From: Geotoga petraea
Lineage (GTDB): Bacteria; Thermotogota; Thermotogae; Petrotogales; Petrotogaceae
Direction: 5' to 3'
Assembly: GCF_900102615.1 (NCBI RefSeq)
Contig: NZ_FMYV01000003.1
Location: 1-64,000, forward strand
DNA: 64,000 nt
Positions 51,018-60,600 of the stretch are shown one piece after another. A program made the translations under genes and the position numbers. Position 1 is the stretch's first letter, and each line of letters opens with the position of its first letter. The notes below the pieces were generated by a model. The model saw nothing but the letters and a program-made list of their open reading frames with translations, ran no database searches and was not told where the DNA came from.

Positions 51018-52625
51018 CTAGTCTTCTATATCTTCGTTCATTTCTTTCATTGCTTTAATGCTTTCTTCTTTCTCTTTTTCTTTGATCAAATCGTATACTG
51101 AAATGATTAAATTTCCTCTTTTTTCATCATTTTCAAATTCTATGTTTAATACTTTTCCTTCAATTTCATCTCCGATATTCAATTCATCTTCAATATTTTC
51201 AACTTTTTCTTCGGTTGCTCTTGCACCAGGTAAAAATCCTTCAACATCATAATCATCTATTAAAACCACAGCACCTTTTCCAGCAAACCTTGTGATCTTA
51301 CCTTTAAGAGTGTCTCCAACTTTTACCTCTTCGGAAACTTTTTTCCAAGGATTTTCTTTTGCCTGTTTTATAGATAATTTTATTTTTTTATTATCTTTAT
51401 CTATGTTCAATATTTTCACTTGAACTTTTTCGCCTTCTTTAAGAGCTTCTTCGACGTTGTCGATAAAATTCCAAGACAACTCTGAAACATGTAAGAACCC
51501 AGTTAAACCTTCTTCTAACTTGATTATAGCACCGTTAGGGAGAATTTTTTCAACAGTACCCTTTACAACGTTTCCTTCATGATAGTTTTCGTCAATATCT
51601 TCCCAAGGATTTCCAATAGCTTCTCTATAGCTCAAGCTCATTCTTCTGTTTTCTTTGTCTATGTCTAAAACTTTTACTTCTACAACATCGTTTAAAGATA
51701 CAACATCTGTAATTCTACCTTTTCTAGCCCAGAAAACTTCAGATTCATGGACTAATCCTTCTATTCCATCATCTAATTTAACTGTAAATCCAAATGGGAA
51801 TAATTTAGTAACGGTTCCTTTATGAATAGTTCCTTTAGGGAATTTATCTTCAACATGTTCCCAAGGATCGTCTTTCATTTGTTTTAAAGAAATTGATATT
51901 TTTTTGTTTTCTTTGTCCAAATTGATGATAACTCCTCTAACTTTGTCCCCTTCAGACAAAATTTCGTGGATGTCATTTACTTTGTCCCAGTTTGCTTCGC
52001 TTCTTGGAATTAAAGCAGTTACGTGATCGTTTAGTTTAACAAAAGCTCCAAAATCTTTAACTGATTCAACAATTCCTTCTACAACCATATTTTCTTTGTA
52101 CTCATCGTAAATTTCTTTGATTGCCTGTTCTTTAACTCCTCTTCTTGAAACAACTAATTTTCTGCCTCTTTTTGAAATAACCTCGACTTTAACTTTCCCT
52201 TCTGGCATAGGATCATCTGGCCTTAATAACGATAAAGAACCTGGTAAGAAAGCTCTTACTGCATCATTAATAAGCACTTCATATCCTTTTTTTAGTCTTT
52301 GGTTAAATTTAGCATTTACTATGCTATCTTCTTCTATATCATCAAGTATTTTTTCAGCTTTAGCTCTTTTTTCAGATGCAGTGTTAAAACCTTCTGCATC
52401 ATTTGTTTTTACTACTTTTATGGTAATTTTGTCGTTTGTATTATATTCAGAAATATTTTTTAAAAGCTCGTCACTTCTAACAAAAACATCTCCAGTTGCT
52501 CCTTCTAAAGCAACCCATATTCCATCATCATCTTTTTCAAAAACAGTTCCTTCTAACACCTTACCCTTTTTCAGTTCGTTAATTTCCTCTTCTTGAAGTA
52601 ATTCTTCAAAAGTTTTTTCGCTCAT
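51018..52625 (-). CDS. rpsA: 30S ribosomal protein S1
   Basis: A 535-residue protein with six S1 RNA-binding repeats, of which four are easy to see: GIVESVKDFGAFVKLNDHVTA, HKGTVTKLFPFGFTVKLDDGI, GTVEKILPNGAIIKLEEGLTG and KGKITRFAGKGAVVLIDDYD. The first two repeats are more diverged, as usual for the ribosome-binding part. S1 brings mRNA to the 30S subunit. The C terminus is acidic and Lys-rich. AGGAGGCTTCAC precedes the ATG. The cmk-ispH-rpsA order is common in Firmicutes and relatives; here the genes are separate, whereas ispH-rpsA is fused in some clostridia. Confidence 0.96.
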   Translation of the reverse strand: MSEKTFEELLQEEEINELKKGKVLEGTVFEKDDDGIWVALEGATGDVFVRSDELLKNISEYNTNDKITIKVVKTNDAEGFNTASEKRAKAEKILDDIEEDSIVNAKFNQRLKKGYEVLINDAVRAFLPGSLSLLRPDDPMPEGKVKVEVISKRGRKLVVSRRGVKEQAIKEIYDEYKENMVVEGIVESVKDFGAFVKLNDHVTALIPRSEANWDKVNDIHEILSEGDKVRGVIINLDKENKKISISLKQMKDDPWEHVEDKFPKGTIHKGTVTKLFPFGFTVKLDDGIEGLVHESEVFWARKGRITDVVSLNDVVEVKVLDIDKENRRMSLSYREAIGNPWEDIDENYHEGNVVKGTVEKILPNGAIIKLEEGLTGFLHVSELSWNFIDNVEEALKEGEKVQVKILNIDKDNKKIKLSIKQAKENPWKKVSEEVKVGDTLKGKITRFAGKGAVVLIDDYDVEGFLPGARATEEKVENIEDELNIGDEIEGKVLNIEFENDEKRGNLIISVYDLIKEKEKEESIKAMKEMNEDIED

Positions 52626-52662
52626 TAAGTGAAGCCTCCTTATATATTAAGAAATATTGAGA

Positions 52663-53523
52663 TTAATCTAAAATTTCTGCTGAATACTTATTTTTCAAAT
52701 ATTCAGTTAGTTCTTTTAAAGTCCAAATTGCTGTTGAAGTACCAGTAAGTATACCTAATTTTTCACAGGATAGATCCTTGTTTTTTAATTCTTCAATTTC
52801 TTCTATATGTAATGTTTTTTCGTTTATAGTTTTTGAAATGTTGACTAATTTTTTTGTGTTGGAACTATTTTTCCCTCCCAAAACAATAACTTTATCAGCC
52901 CAATTAGCTATTTTTTTTGCTTCAATTTCTCTTTTTGAAGTTTCGATACATATAGTGTTTTTTATAATTATATCAGAAAAGTCATTTGTTTTAAGATATT
53001 CCGTATAAAAATTTTTAAATGATTTTATGTCAACTGTGGTTTGAGATACAATACACACTTTTTTGTAGTTTTCTTTGTGAATATCTTTTGTGATTTTTAT
53101 TTTACTTTGATCAACAGAACCCTTTAGTGCTCGCATTTCTGGATGTTGTTTACTACCATAAACAACAATAAAATAACCTTCTTTTTGTTTTTTTATTACG
53201 AAAGAAGTCATGTTGCTTACTATAGGGCATGTCAAATCTATAACTTCGTCAAAATTGTCCTCTAATATTCTTCTTTCTTCAAGAGTTATTCCATGTGCTC
53301 TTATTATAACTTTTGAAGTTTTTGAATCTGTAGGTAATTTGTTTATATCTTTAAATATGTTTATCCCAGAGTTTTTTAAGTTTTGAACAACGATTTTGTT
53401 ATGAACTAATTCGCCAAAAAGATAAGTTTTTTTATTGTCCTTTTTTAGCATTTCGTTGGTTTTGTTATATGCCCTGTTTACACCATAGCAAAAACCAACT
53501 TTTTCAGCAACCTTTACTTTCAT
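52663..53523 (-). CDS. ispH: 4-hydroxy-3-methylbut-2-enyl diphosphate reductase
   Basis: A 286-residue iron-sulfur enzyme of the last step of the MEP isoprenoid pathway. The three cluster cysteines are Cys12 (GFCYGV), Cys99 (DLTCP) and Cys192 (NTICIETSKRE). Substrate-binding histidines lie in ELVHN and KQHPE. The consensus third site usually reads TICxAT; here it is TICIET. ATG 53523 gives the usual MKVKVAEKVGFC start; the ATG at 53535 is in frame but has no spacer to the GATGGTGA site. It overlaps the end of cmk by 20 nt, so translation is coupled. Confidence 0.95.
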   Translation of the reverse strand: MKVKVAEKVGFCYGVNRAYNKTNEMLKKDNKKTYLFGELVHNKIVVQNLKNSGINIFKDINKLPTDSKTSKVIIRAHGITLEERRILEDNFDEVIDLTCPIVSNMTSFVIKKQKEGYFIVVYGSKQHPEMRALKGSVDQSKIKITKDIHKENYKKVCIVSQTTVDIKSFKNFYTEYLKTNDFSDIIIKNTICIETSKREIEAKKIANWADKVIVLGGKNSSNTKKLVNISKTINEKTLHIEEIEELKNKDLSCEKLGILTGTSTAIWTLKELTEYLKNKYSAEILD

Positions 53524-54169
53524 CAAAATCACCATCGATATAATTCAAAATTTCTTTCAAGACGTCATCTATGTTTTTTGAAGTGGTATCTATTTCTATT
53601 GCGTCTTTAGCACATTTTAATGGTGCAATATTTCTTGTAGTATCATTGAAATCTCTTTCTTTGATCTCTTTTAATATCAAATTGTAATTAACGTCTTCGC
53701 CCTTTTCTATTAGCTCGTTAAATCTTCTTTTAGCCCTTTCTTCAGCAGAGGCTGTAAGAAAAAATTTGTATTCTGCGTTTGGTAAAACAACAGTTCCAAT
53801 ATCTCTACCATCTATAACTGTACTCATTTTTTCAGAAATGTTTCTTAAAATCAGATTTACTTTTTCTCTTACTTCTGGAATTTTTGCAACTGTTGAAGCG
53901 TAATTCCCTGAATTTGCTGTTCTAATTTGTTTATCGATTTTTTCACCGTTAACGATGTAAAAATCATCTTTTAAAGATATTGATAGCTTGTCAAGGGTTT
54001 CTTTTATTGTATTTTCATCCAAGGTATTCTTTTTTTCTTTAAAAAAGTATCCTATTATTCTATACAAAGCACCACTGTCCAAGTATTTAATATTGAGTTT
54101 GTTAGCGACTTTTTTTGCTATTGTAGACTTTCCGGATCCAGCGGGTCCATCAATGGCTATATGTATCAA
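53504..54169 (-). CDS. cmk: Cytidylate kinase
   Basis: A 221-residue CMP/dCMP kinase. The P-loop is GPAGSGKST at the N terminus; YLDSGALYR is the conserved nucleotide site, DGRDIGTVVLPNAEYKFFLTAS follows, and the lid has RDFNDTTR. The likely start is TTG 54169, giving MIHIAIDGPAGSGKS with AGGA 8 nt upstream. A TTG at 54178 abuts the AGGA and would add three residues. It supplies pyrimidine nucleotides and is coupled with ispH. Confidence 0.93.
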   Translation of the reverse strand: MIHIAIDGPAGSGKSTIAKKVANKLNIKYLDSGALYRIIGYFFKEKKNTLDENTIKETLDKLSISLKDDFYIVNGEKIDKQIRTANSGNYASTVAKIPEVREKVNLILRNISEKMSTVIDGRDIGTVVLPNAEYKFFLTASAEERAKRRFNELIEKGEDVNYNLILKEIKERDFNDTTRNIAPLKCAKDAIEIDTTSKNIDDVLKEILNYIDGDFDESKGC

Positions 54170-54187
54170 AATTTTCAATCCTTTCTA

Positions 54188-54517
54188 TTAGATACTCTCT
54201 AATGTATCTTCAGTTCTAATTATTTTGTCTAATTTTGTCATTTCAAAGATTTTCTTGATCTGTTTTTTAAGAGAAACCAAAACAATCTCTTTTTCAGATT
54301 TTTTTGATTCTTTGATTAGTGAAACAATAGATCCCAAACCTGCTGAGTCAATGTAGGAAACATCAGACATGTCTAAGGCGATATATTTTTTATCTGTATT
54401 ATTCATATGTTCCATAACTTTTTGTTTGAATGTTGCAGAATGGTATGCGTCGATATCACCAGAAACTTTTACCACGAATGATTTTTCTATTTCTTCAAAT
54501 GTTATAACAAAATCCAT
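54188..54517 (-). CDS. STAS-domain anti-anti-sigma factor-like protein
   Basis: A 109-residue single-domain STAS protein of the SpoIIAA/RsbV type. The phosphorylatable Ser58 lies in YIDSAGLGSIVSL at the start of helix 2, and the strand IALDMSDV precedes it. Such proteins bind a kinase anti-sigma factor, or act in other switch complexes. No cognate HATPase kinase, PP2C phosphatase or sigma factor is nearby. It sits between aspS and cmk in a housekeeping operon. AGGAGGGGTAAT precedes the ATG. Confidence 0.9.
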   Translation of the reverse strand: MDFVITFEEIEKSFVVKVSGDIDAYHSATFKQKVMEHMNNTDKKYIALDMSDVSYIDSAGLGSIVSLIKESKKSEKEIVLVSLKKQIKKIFEMTKLDKIIRTEDTLESI

Positions 54518-54543
54518 ATTACCCCTCCTAAAAATATAATATT

Positions 54544-56307
54544 TTAAACATCTAACTTAATGCCCAGTTCTTTAAGCTGATTATTTCCTAACTTAGAAGG
54601 CGCTTCACTCATTGGGTCTGAGCCAGTTGCTGTTTTTGGGAATGCTATAACTTCTTTTATTGAATCTTCTCCAGATAAAACTGCTATTAATCTATCCATC
54701 CCAAAAGCAATACCTGCATGAGGTGGTGGCCCAAAACGGAAAGCTTCTAATAGGAATCCAAATTTATCTTTTATTTCATTTTCATCTAAACCTATTATTT
54801 CAAAAACTTTTTGTTGAATATCTTTCCTATGAATTCTTACACTTCCACTGGCCATTTCATAACCATTTATAACCAAATCATAAGACTCTGATTTTATCTT
54901 TAATGGGTCAGAATCACTGTATTTCTCTAAATCTTCAAGATTAGGCATTGTGAAAGGGTGGTGTTCTGACTCGAGCCTATTTTCTTCTTCATTCCAAGAG
55001 AACATAGGGAAATCAGTAACCCATAAAATATCGTATCCATTTTTCTTTTCAAACTCTGATTTTATAAGATTTTCTCTCAAATGACCTAATATTTTATTAG
55101 TTTTGTTTTTTTCTCCGGCTACTATTAGCATTACTCCATTTTGTGAAATTATACCATCTTTAATAATTGTATCTATCTCATTTGAAGCTAATTTTTTAAT
55201 TGTTGATTTTACTTCATTTTCTTTGTTTGCAATCCAAATTAAACCTGAAGCTCCAAATTGTTTGGCGAGGTCTGTTAATTCATCAAATTTTTTTCTTGAG
55301 TATTCCTTAGCTTTTCCCTCTATAACAAACCCTTTGATCACTCCACCGTCGTCTATAATAGATTTTAAGAATTTTGCCTCTGTTTGTTTGAAATATCCTG
55401 TGATATCTATAAGTTGCATTCCGTATCTTGTGTCTGGTTTGTCGCTACCGTATAAGTCCATGACTTGTTGGTAACTCATTTTTTTGAATGGAGTTTCAAT
55501 CTTTTCACCAGTTGAATTTTCAATAGCATAAGAGATCAATTCTTCTCCCATTTTGAAGATATCTTCTTTATCAGAAAAAGATTGCTCTATATCGATTTGA
55601 GTGAATTCTGGTTGCCTATCCGCTCTAAAGTCTTCGTCCCTAAAACATCTTGCAATCTGGAAATATCTGTCCATTCCTGAAACCATCAACAACTGTTTGA
55701 AGATTTGTGGTGATTGTGGTAATGCGTAGAAATTACCTTTTTTAATCCTTGACGGAACTACAAAGTCTCTCGCCCCTTCTGGGGTTGATTTTGTAAGAAA
55801 TGGAGTTTCAATTTCAAGGTATCCATTATCAGATAAATATTTTCGAGAAGCTTGCATGAACTTATGTCTTATTAAAAGATTTTTTTGCATTTTTTCTTTT
55901 CTGAGATCCAAATATCTGTATTTCAATCTCAAATTTTCGGAAACTTCTTCATCTTTATTTACATAGATTGGTGGTGTATCAGATTCAGAAAGTATTTCCA
56001 ATTCTGTCGCAGAAATTTCTATTTCACCAGTTTTCATGTTTGGATTAATAGCTTCTTCTGGCCTTTTTCTTACAACGCCTTTTATTGCTACGGTATATTC
56101 GTTTCCAAGCTTTAACGCTTTGTCGTACAATTCTTTGTTTTCTTTTGGATCAAAATATACTTGAGTTTTTCCGTATCTATCTCTCAAGAGAATGAATTTT
56201 ATTCCCCCTAAATCTCTAATTATATGAACCCAACCATTTAATATAACTTCTTTTCCTTCATATTCAGCGTTGAGTTCTCCACATGTGTGTGATCTTTTCA
56301 ATAACAC
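54544..56307 (-). CDS. aspS: Aspartyl-tRNA synthetase
   Basis: A 587-residue class II synthetase of the bacterial type. The N-terminal anticodon-binding OB fold (about 1-105) has GWVHIIRDLGGIKFILLRDRYGK. The catalytic core has motif 1, then motif 2 in FRDEDFRADRQPEFTQID, and motif 3 in GIAFGMDRLIAVL. The inserted GAD-type domain (about 285-420) is present, as in bacterial enzymes. GGAGGTG 5 nt upstream sets the GTG start at 56307. It is the first gene of the ten-gene operon that runs to the SLBB gene. Confidence 0.97.
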   Translation of the reverse strand: MLLKRSHTCGELNAEYEGKEVILNGWVHIIRDLGGIKFILLRDRYGKTQVYFDPKENKELYDKALKLGNEYTVAIKGVVRKRPEEAINPNMKTGEIEISATELEILSESDTPPIYVNKDEEVSENLRLKYRYLDLRKEKMQKNLLIRHKFMQASRKYLSDNGYLEIETPFLTKSTPEGARDFVVPSRIKKGNFYALPQSPQIFKQLLMVSGMDRYFQIARCFRDEDFRADRQPEFTQIDIEQSFSDKEDIFKMGEELISYAIENSTGEKIETPFKKMSYQQVMDLYGSDKPDTRYGMQLIDITGYFKQTEAKFLKSIIDDGGVIKGFVIEGKAKEYSRKKFDELTDLAKQFGASGLIWIANKENEVKSTIKKLASNEIDTIIKDGIISQNGVMLIVAGEKNKTNKILGHLRENLIKSEFEKKNGYDILWVTDFPMFSWNEEENRLESEHHPFTMPNLEDLEKYSDSDPLKIKSESYDLVINGYEMASGSVRIHRKDIQQKVFEIIGLDENEIKDKFGFLLEAFRFGPPPHAGIAFGMDRLIAVLSGEDSIKEVIAFPKTATGSDPMSEAPSKLGNNQLKELGIKLDV

Positions 56308-56470
56308 AAAAACACCTCCGGAACAACATATATATTTAAGTTATTTTTAAGTAATTATTTTAGAATTACAATGATATTTTATATTTTTTAGATTTTATAG
56401 AACATTACTATTTTACCATCTTTTATGATAAAATAGTAATAGATAATAAAAATTATTGGGGGTGTATTGT

Positions 56471-57448
56471 GTGAAAAAGATACTTGCGGCTATTTTAATA
56501 GTTTCATTGGCTCTTGTTTCATTTAGTGCAGAATATAAAGATGTACCTATAAATCATTGGGCTTATGACGCTGTACAAAGAGTTAGTGATATTGGAATTT
56601 TGGAAGGATATCCAGATGGAACGTTTAAAGGCATGGAAAATGTGAACAGGTATCAATTGACATTAACTGTTTCCAGAACAATTGATTATGTTGAAGAAAA
56701 TATGATTTCACCTTTAGCACAAGAAATTGCTGACTTAGAAAGTAAATTATCTTCTTTAAATACGACTCAAAGTTCTGTCAGTTCTTCTCAATTAAATAAT
56801 TTATCTGAATTGGTTAACTCAATGGACTTGAGAGTAAGCGATCTTGAAGGTAAAGTAAATGAATTGGAAAGCTCGTACGAATTATTGGGATATACAACTA
56901 CAAAAATTGATGAATTAGAAAGAAAAATAAGCAGTATGAATTCGTCATCAGTTAATCAAAATACTGTTTCCAATTTAACTTCAAGAATTTCCAAATTGGA
57001 AAATGATCTTAATACTGCAATGGAAAACATGAACGCAATGGGATCGAGCAATAATAATTTGAGTAAAAGATTAGACAGTGTATCTTCTCAAGTTGAAAAC
57101 AATGCAAACGAATTAGAAAGAATTAATACATTGTTAGCAAATTTAAATTCAAAAATCGATATGAAATCTGATTCAATGAGTATTTCTGAAATGGAAAGAA
57201 AGATTAATAATTTAGAAAGCAATTTTGATTTAGTTGATCAAAATAGAAGTGATATATCAAACTTGGAATCACAAGTTTCAACAGTTGAAAACAGCGTATC
57301 TGAGTTATCAAAACAAGTTGAAACTAATAAAAATGCAATTTCACAAGTTTCAGAAAGTAGTAGCGGTGTGAATATTGTAGATATCCTTATATCTGTGGCC
57401 TTATCTGCAGGAGTTTCATTTGCAATATTCTCTTTTATGGGAAATTAA
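56471..57448 (+). CDS. SLH-domain Omp-alpha-like envelope tether
   Basis: A 325-residue exported protein with signal peptide (1-20), one SLH domain (about 21-75: YKDVPINHWAYDAVQRV, GILEGYPDGTFKG), and a long alpha-helical coiled coil (about 80-295) with regular heptads (for example RISKLENDLNTAMEN, NNLESNFDLVDQN). It ends in a hydrophobic segment (about 303-325, VDILISVALSAGVSFAIF). This is the design of Thermotoga Omp-alpha, which links the peptidoglycan to the outer sheath. GGGGGTG sets the GTG at 56471. It is monocistronic with a very strong terminator, fitting an abundant structural protein. It is the best taxonomic marker in the window. Confidence 0.9.
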   Translation: MKKILAAILIVSLALVSFSAEYKDVPINHWAYDAVQRVSDIGILEGYPDGTFKGMENVNRYQLTLTVSRTIDYVEENMISPLAQEIADLESKLSSLNTTQSSVSSSQLNNLSELVNSMDLRVSDLEGKVNELESSYELLGYTTTKIDELERKISSMNSSSVNQNTVSNLTSRISKLENDLNTAMENMNAMGSSNNNLSKRLDSVSSQVENNANELERINTLLANLNSKIDMKSDSMSISEMERKINNLESNFDLVDQNRSDISNLESQVSTVENSVSELSKQVETNKNAISQVSESSSGVNIVDILISVALSAGVSFAIFSFMGN

Positions 57449-57453
57449 TAAAT

Positions 57454-57499
57454 TATAAAATAAAAGTCGGTTGGATTTCCAACCGACTTTTATTTTATA
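57454..57499. terminator. Very strong bidirectional terminator
   Basis: A 22-bp perfect stem (57454-57475/57478-57499, core AAAGTCGGTTGGA) with a 2-base loop. It overlaps the stop codon of the PhoU-like gene (57490-57492). Confidence 0.93.
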
Positions 57500-58134
57500 T
57501 TTCTTTTCATAAGCAATATGTTTAATCTGTCTGACGTGTTTTCCGCTCTATCTGCAATATCTCCCAAATTCTCACAAATTTGTTTTATATGTAATTTTTG
57601 CGATAAAGCCAAATTCATCTTGAAAACTATTTCTTTTATGTTTTTCTCGTGAATGTCTGCGTTATGTTCAGACTTTTCAACTTCTTTGATTATTTCCGAA
57701 GCGTCGTCTATGTTATCAAAAATAGATTCTATAGCTGTTTTAAGGTGTTTATAGGTGGTGATTACTTCTTCAGACAACTTTATAAATTCATCCTTCAATT
57801 CTTCTGGGATATAAGGAGTTTCGTAGTAAAAAATATCAGAAACGCTCTCCGTTTTATTCATAACCTTGTCAACGCTTTCTATTATTCCAAGAAGATCCCC
57901 TCTAAAATTTGGTAAGAACCCCCCTTTATACATTTCTTTCTCAATCCCTCTTCTCAAAACATCTGCCTGATTTTCAATTGAATCTATTTTTTCACAAAGC
58001 TCCCTATAATTGTTAGATTTCATATAGTCTTTTATCACATCATCTAAAAGTTCTATACCTTCTTCGACTTTATCTAAATGTTTTCTGAACATAGTAATGA
58101 TATTGTTTTCTTTTTTACCAAAAAATAATTTCAT
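57490..58134 (-). CDS. PhoU-like (DUF47/TIGR00153) protein
   Basis: A 214-residue all-helical protein of the DUF47/PhoU-related family that partners PiT transporters. The N terminus is MKLFFGKKENNI, and acidic helical motifs such as SIENQADVLRRGIEKE, VDKVMNKTESVSD and EKSEHNADIHEKNI match the family's metal-binding ExxxD patterns. The start is ATG 58134 (GGAGG 9 nt upstream), which overlaps the PiT stop as ATGA; the frame extends 23 codons upstream inside pit but lacks a site. It is thought to regulate or chaperone the transporter. Confidence 0.92.
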   Translation of the reverse strand: MKLFFGKKENNIITMFRKHLDKVEEGIELLDDVIKDYMKSNNYRELCEKIDSIENQADVLRRGIEKEMYKGGFLPNFRGDLLGIIESVDKVMNKTESVSDIFYYETPYIPEELKDEFIKLSEEVITTYKHLKTAIESIFDNIDDASEIIKEVEKSEHNADIHEKNIKEIVFKMNLALSQKLHIKQICENLGDIADRAENTSDRLNILLMKRNIK

Positions 58135-59060
58135 ATGAAAACCTCCATTATTTTTAATACAGAAAATGATATTATTCCAGAAATAAAAGGTGTTCCTATC
58201 CAACCAAAAATGATTTTCAAAATCATCTGTTTATTAAATGTTTTCGTACCTGTTGATAAACCAATACCAATTACTGCACCAACAATAGCTTGTGAGCTGC
58301 TAACAGGTACTCCTATTAAAGAATATACCCAGACAGTGATAGCGGCTCCTAACATTACTATCATAGCAGAGAAATGGTCCAAATTTACAATTTTACTTCC
58401 AACTGTATACATAACTTTTCTACTGTAAGTTAAAATACCTAATGCTATAGAAACCCCACCAATAAGAGCCAATAATTGAGTATTTAATATAATACCGTTG
58501 AAAACACCCGTAACGTTTGCAACGTTATTGGCACCTAAAGAATAAGACCCATATATTCCAACTATCCAAGTTAATACAAGGATAAAACGGTCTTGTGATT
58601 GAATAGATTTTATCTTTTCAAAAACAAATGAAAATAACTTGTAAAAAATAAAAGAAAAAATACCTGCGCCTATTGGAGTTCCTATCCAAGACAGCCATAT
58701 TTTATTTAAAATTGAAAAGTCAACAGAACCTCCAAAGATACCAAACCCTACTATAGCGCCAACTACTGCCTGTGTTGTTGAAACTGGTAAGCCAATAGAC
58801 GTCATAACTGTAACAGTTATAGCTGCTATTAATAGTGCTAAAGAGGATTGTTCAAGAGATATTTGGGACAAATTACCAATGTTGTGTAATCCAGCGCTGC
58901 CTCCCACAACAGCACCTATTATGACGAATATTGAAGCAGTTATTATGGCATTTTTATACTTAATAACTCCACTTGAAACAGGTGGGCCAAATATATTTGC
59001 TGCATCGTTAGAGCCCAAAGACCATCCTAAAAATATTGAAGGTAAAAATAATAAAAACAT
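58131..59060 (-). CDS. pit: PiT-family inorganic phosphate transporter
   Basis: A 309-residue inner-membrane phosphate (or sulfate) permease with about ten hydrophobic segments. The inverted-repeat signature appears twice: SNDAANIFGPPVSSG near the N terminus and GANNVANVTGVFNG in the second half. Each is followed by a GxPVSTTQA/GVPVSSSQA-type segment (IGLPVSTTQAVVGA, IGVPVSSSQAIVGA). It is shorter than E. coli PitA (499), as in many bacteria with the DUF47 partner. It is coupled to the PhoU-like gene by a 4-base overlap. Confidence 0.92.
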   Translation of the reverse strand: MFLLFLPSIFLGWSLGSNDAANIFGPPVSSGVIKYKNAIITASIFVIIGAVVGGSAGLHNIGNLSQISLEQSSLALLIAAITVTVMTSIGLPVSTTQAVVGAIVGFGIFGGSVDFSILNKIWLSWIGTPIGAGIFSFIFYKLFSFVFEKIKSIQSQDRFILVLTWIVGIYGSYSLGANNVANVTGVFNGIILNTQLLALIGGVSIALGILTYSRKVMYTVGSKIVNLDHFSAMIVMLGAAITVWVYSLIGVPVSSSQAIVGAVIGIGLSTGTKTFNKQMILKIIFGWIGTPFISGIISFSVLKIMEVFI

Positions 59061-59170
59061 ATTCTATCACCAACTAAAAATTTGTGTGAATTCTATTATA
59101 TCATTAACGAATGTTTTTTTAAAGTGGAGTAAACAAAAGTTAATTAACAATAGACAAATATAATATGCAA

Positions 59171-59343
59171 AAATCACTTGAAAAACAAAATAATCTAAGT
59201 GATTTAAATAATTAAATTTTAAATTAATAAAAAGTTTTTATTATTAATATATTAAAAATATTAGTTAATTATTGCCCATAAATGGTAATAATTGCCTTAA
59301 ATTAAAAAAAATTACGTTTTGAAAAATATGTTAAAAGTGATTT
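59171..59343. promoter_or_regulatory. Three AAGTGATTT half-sites upstream of the ROK regulator
   Basis: The 319 bases between pit and the ROK gene hold no gene. AAATCACTT (59171-59179) and AAGTGATTT (59197-59205) form an inverted pair 17 bases apart, and a third AAGTGATTT lies at 59335-59343. A short repeat of the type TAATNATTGCC occurs near 59266-59295. These are candidate operators for the ROK protein. Confidence 0.4.
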
Positions 59344-59379
59344 AATCAAATTGATTTACTAATTAATAGAGGTGTTAAT

Positions 59380-60567
59380 ATGAAAAATGCAGATAATTAC
59401 AGAAAAAATTCTGGATTGAATTTTATAGAAGTCAAAAAAAATAACAGAACTACTGTGTTAGAAATTTTGCATTCTTTAGCACCTATATCAAGAGCTGATA
59501 TAGCAAATTTATCTGGATTAACCAGAACAACAGTGACAAATATTATTAATGAATTAATAAATGTAGATTTTATTGAAGAGGTTGGGAGTAAATCCACTAA
59601 AAGCGGAAGAAAAAAAACCTTGTTAAAAATAAGGAAAGATGCTTTTAAAATTATTGGGATAAACATTTCAAGAAGTAGTATTAAAGTTGGTTTGTATGAT
59701 ACAGAGGCTAATTTATTGTATTCATCGTCTAAAGAATTTTCGAGTGATATTCCAAAGAAAAATCCTGTTAAAGATCTGACTAATATAATTGACAGTGTAA
59801 TAGAGAGTGCTGAAATTTCTATTGAAGAAATAAATGGTATAGGGGTTGGCATTCCAGCTCCAATAGATTTTTCCTCTGGTGAGATAATAGCTACTCCGGC
59901 GTATTTCGAAGCATGGAAGAATGTTAATTTAAAGGAAAGTTTAGAAAAAAAATATGGTATAAAAACATGGATAGACAATGACGCCAATGTTGGTGCTTTA
60001 GGAGAAAAATGGTTTGGGCAAGGAAAAAATTACAAAGATTATGTTTTTGTTGTTTCAGATATTGGTTTTGGTTCAGGAATAGTTTTAAATGGTAAACTTC
60101 ACAGGGGAGATTTTTCCATGGCTGGAGAAGTTGGTCATACAATTTTGGGGTATAAAACTAAAAAGGACTATATGGAAAACAAATCTGGGTTTAAATATAT
60201 TATAAATATTTTGAAAGAAAGAAATGAAAATTGTAATATAGAATACATTTTAAACAAAATAAATGTTGAAAAAGACAAAGAATTTGTAGAGTATGCTAAA
60301 GAAATTTCAAGGCATGCTGGTATGGCCATAATGAATTTAATTTCTATTTTAGATCCTCAAGCAGTGATTATTGGAGGGAATTTAAAAAATATTTCTGAGA
60401 TAGCTTATAAAGAAATAAATAACATATTAGATGAAAATCTTTTTGGCCCAAAAAGAAGCCGAATACTTTTTAGTAACAAAAAAGAAGATATGGTTTTAAA
60501 AGGTTCGGCAGCTTTAGTATTAGAAAGGGTTATTTCAGATCCATATAGTTTTATTTTGATGCATTAA
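59380..60567 (+). CDS. ROK-family transcriptional regulator
   Basis: A 395-residue ROK repressor. The N-terminal winged helix (about 20-85) contains ISRADIANLSGLTRTTVTN and SGRKKT. The sugar-binding ROK fold (about 90-390) has GIGVGIPAPIDFSSG, the catalytic-type IDNDANVGALGE and GEVGHTILG. The usual zinc motif (GHxxx then CxCGxxGC) is absent after GHTILG, where YKTKKDYMENKSGF stands. No cysteines replace it, so this is a zinc-less ROK protein. AGAGGTGTTAAT precedes the ATG. It lies 33 nt before the ABC importer and is almost certainly its local regulator. Confidence 0.9.
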   Translation: MKNADNYRKNSGLNFIEVKKNNRTTVLEILHSLAPISRADIANLSGLTRTTVTNIINELINVDFIEEVGSKSTKSGRKKTLLKIRKDAFKIIGINISRSSIKVGLYDTEANLLYSSSKEFSSDIPKKNPVKDLTNIIDSVIESAEISIEEINGIGVGIPAPIDFSSGEIIATPAYFEAWKNVNLKESLEKKYGIKTWIDNDANVGALGEKWFGQGKNYKDYVFVVSDIGFGSGIVLNGKLHRGDFSMAGEVGHTILGYKTKKDYMENKSGFKYIINILKERNENCNIEYILNKINVEKDKEFVEYAKEISRHAGMAIMNLISILDPQAVIIGGNLKNISEIAYKEINNILDENLFGPKRSRILFSNKKEDMVLKGSAALVLERVISDPYSFILMH

Positions 60568-60600
60568 CGATAATTATCTTAAAAAGGGGAGGTATTTGTT

